Assembly: GCA_002197995.1 (NCBI GenBank)
Contig: NGZR01000003.1
Coordinates: 4,898,001 to 4,962,000, forward strand
DNA from: Gaeumannomyces sp. JS-464
Taxonomy: Eukaryota; Ascomycota; Sordariomycetes; Magnaporthales; Magnaporthaceae
Direction of reading: 5' to 3'
DNA: 64,000 bases
The notes under the pieces are model-generated. The model had not been told where the DNA came from. It ran no database searches and worked only from the letters and a program-made list of their open reading frames with translations. This document shows positions 62,578-64,000 of this stretch, piece by piece. The position numbers were made by a program, and so were the translations under genes. Each line of letters opens with the position of its first letter. Within the stretch, counting starts at the first letter, position 1.

Positions 62578-64000
62578 CTAAGCCGTGAAGGAGACAGACC
62601 GGCGAGCAGGCTTGTTCTCCTCGGTAGGGGCCGGGTTCGCATCAGGCTTGGAGGGAGCGGGCTTGCTGGCGACGTAAGCCCCATGGACGGCCCTAATGGT
62701 ATCGGACAGGACAGCGCCACCCTGAGCAAGCTTCCTGGCCTTGGACGAGGTGAAGCGGGGGGTGGGGTCACGGGCCTCAAGGTCGCGCTTCTGCTGCTTT
62801 TGAGCCTGACGGATCTCCTCGGCGTTCTTGGCGATTTCAGAAACGCTGGCGCCGGTTTGGGCCCAGTCGGCGACCCTCTCGGAGCGGCTGCCGCCGGAAC
62901 GAGGAGGCTTAGACCTCCAGCACGGCGGCGAGGGTCACGGGCCTCAAGGTCGCGCTTTTGCTGCTTCTGAGCCTGGCGGATCTCCTCGGCGTTCTTGGCG
63001 ATTTCAGAAACGCTGGCGCCGGTTTGGCCCAGTCGGCGACCCTTTCGGAGCGGCTGCCGCCGGAACGAGGAGGCTTAGACCCTCCAGCACGGCGCGAGGT
63101 CACGGGCCTCAAGGTCGCGCTTTTGCTGCTTCTGAGCCTGGCGGATCTCCTCGGCGTTCTTGGCGATTTCAGAAACGCTGGCGCCGGTTTGGGCCCAGTC
63201 GGCGACCCTCTCGGAGCGGCTGCCGCCGGAACGAGGAGGCTTAGACCCTCCAGCACGGCGGCGAGGGTCACGGGCCTCAAGATCACGCTTTTGAGCGGGC
63301 TGCTGCTGCTGCTGCTGGCGAATCAGCTCAGCGTTCTTGGCGATTTCAGAAACGCTGGCGCCAGTTTGGGCCCAGTCGGCGACCCTCTCGGAGCGGCTGC
63401 CGCCGGAACGAGGAGGCTTAGACCCTCCAGCACGGCGGCGAGGGTCACGGGCCTCAAGATCACGCTTTTGAGCGGGCTGCTGTTGCTGCTGCTGCTGCTG
63501 GCGAATCAGCTCAGCGTTCTTGGCGATTTCAGAAAGGCCGGCACCGGCCTCAGCCCAGTCGGCGGCCCTTCCGGAGCGGCCGCCGCCGGAACGCGGAGGC
63601 TTAGACCCTCCAGCGCGACGGCGAGGGTCACGGGCCTCAAGATCACGCTTTTGAGCGGGCTGCTGTTGCTGCTGCTGCTGCTGGCGAATCAGCTCAGCGT
63701 TCTTGGCGATTTCAGAAAGGCCGGCACCGGCCTCAGCCCAGTCGGCGGCCCTTCCGGAGCGGCCGCCGCCGGAACGCGGAGGCTTAGACCCTCCAGCGCG
63801 ACGGCGAGGGTCACGGGCCTCAAGGTCGCGCTTCTGCTGCTTCTGAGCCTGACGGATCTCCTCGGCGTTCTTGGCGATTTCAGAAACGCTGGCGCCGGTT
63901 TGGGCCCAGTCGGCGACCCTCTCGGAGCGGCTGCCGCCGGAACGAGGAGGCTTAGACCCTCCAGCACGGCGGCGAGGGTCACGTGCCTCAAGGTCGCGCT
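62578..64000 (-). CDS. Tandem-repeat basic protein, C-terminal part (runs off the window)
   Basis: Unrecognised protein; its N-terminus lies beyond position 64000. Read on the minus strand it consists of repeats AEEIRQAQKQQKRDLEARD + PRRRAGGSKPPRSGGSRSER + VADWAQTGASVSEIAKN. Some copies have a Gln run in place of AQKQQ. A unique tail follows: TPRFTSSKARKLAQGGAV, then LSDTIRAVHGAYVASKPAPS and a stop at 62578-62580 after RRSVSFTA. Seven unit starts are visible (+ strand GTTCTTGGCG at 62824, 62991, 63156, 63333, 63516, 63699 and 63867). Spacings are 167, 165, 177, 183, 183 and 168. All are multiples of three except 167, which has one C missing at about 62910; the 165 unit has three bases lost at two places. 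Units look Arg/Lys-rich with a helical part; function unknown. Confidence 0.7.
62812..64000. repeat. Coding minisatellite, about 168-183-bp units
   Basis: At least seven head-to-tail units. The first two + strand units are nearly identical. Units starting at 63333, 63516 and 63699 are preceded by CTG/TTG runs (coding Gln runs on the minus strand) of different lengths, so there are two unit subtypes. Confidence 0.9.

Noticed and set aside
62812..64000. CRISPR-like or satellite array
   Set aside because: Units are in phase with an open reading frame and have no unique spacers; it is a coding repeat.

Overview
This window reads as nuclear DNA of a filamentous ascomycete, most likely a Sordariomycete. 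Genes are GC-rich and are interrupted by short GT-AG introns, mostly 50-130 bases long. The gene set also points there: Grr1, Elp3, Ubc1, Rpt2, Dcp1, Aim18, Lsc1, uL13, a 2EXR protein and GPI-anchored fasciclin proteins. I cannot name the species.

Layout. 1-2111 (-): P-type IIC cation ATPase, cut by the window edge. 4435-7230 (-): Grr1-like F-box/LRR protein. 9654-10822 (+): Aim18. 11195-11650 (-): glutaredoxin. About 13626-15040 (+): BAG-domain protein. 16097-17552 (+): ribosomal protein uL13. 18546-21218 (-): OPT-family transporter. 21219-26491: gene-poor. 26492-27147 (+): secreted cysteine-rich EF-hand protein. 27812-29257 (+): broken 2EXR gene. 29651-31446 (-): Elp3. 32101-33490 (+): succinyl-CoA ligase alpha. 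34417-35313 (-): Ubc1, head to head with Rpt2 at 36614-38312 (+). 39608-41139 and 60231-61773 (both +): two GPI-type fasciclin proteins. 41786-41908 (+): intron-containing elongator tRNA-Met, followed by decayed 3'-half copies. 43562-44562 (+): secreted cysteine-rich protein whose intron holds a 52-base G run. 44923-46994 (-): patatin-like phospholipase. 47575-48627 (+): cysteine-rich membrane protein. 49521-50093 (-): unrecognised gene. 51951-55122 (-): OCRL-like inositol 5-phosphatase. 56087-56866 (+): Dcp1. 62578 to the right edge (-): protein built from about 56-61-residue tandem repeats.

The genes form no single pathway. Three (Grr1, Ubc1, Rpt2) serve ubiquitin/proteasome turnover, and several pairs are divergent: Elp3/Lsc1, Ubc1/Rpt2, patatin/membrane protein, 5-phosphatase/Dcp1.

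About two thirds of the protein genes carry one or more 1-2 base frameshifts, often at homopolymers. Adding back the implied bases gives exact family-length proteins: uL13 202 aa, Lsc1 332, Ubc1 237, OPT 738, Grr1 847. These look like assembly errors rather than pseudogenes, so coordinates here give the true gene span even where no single open frame covers it.
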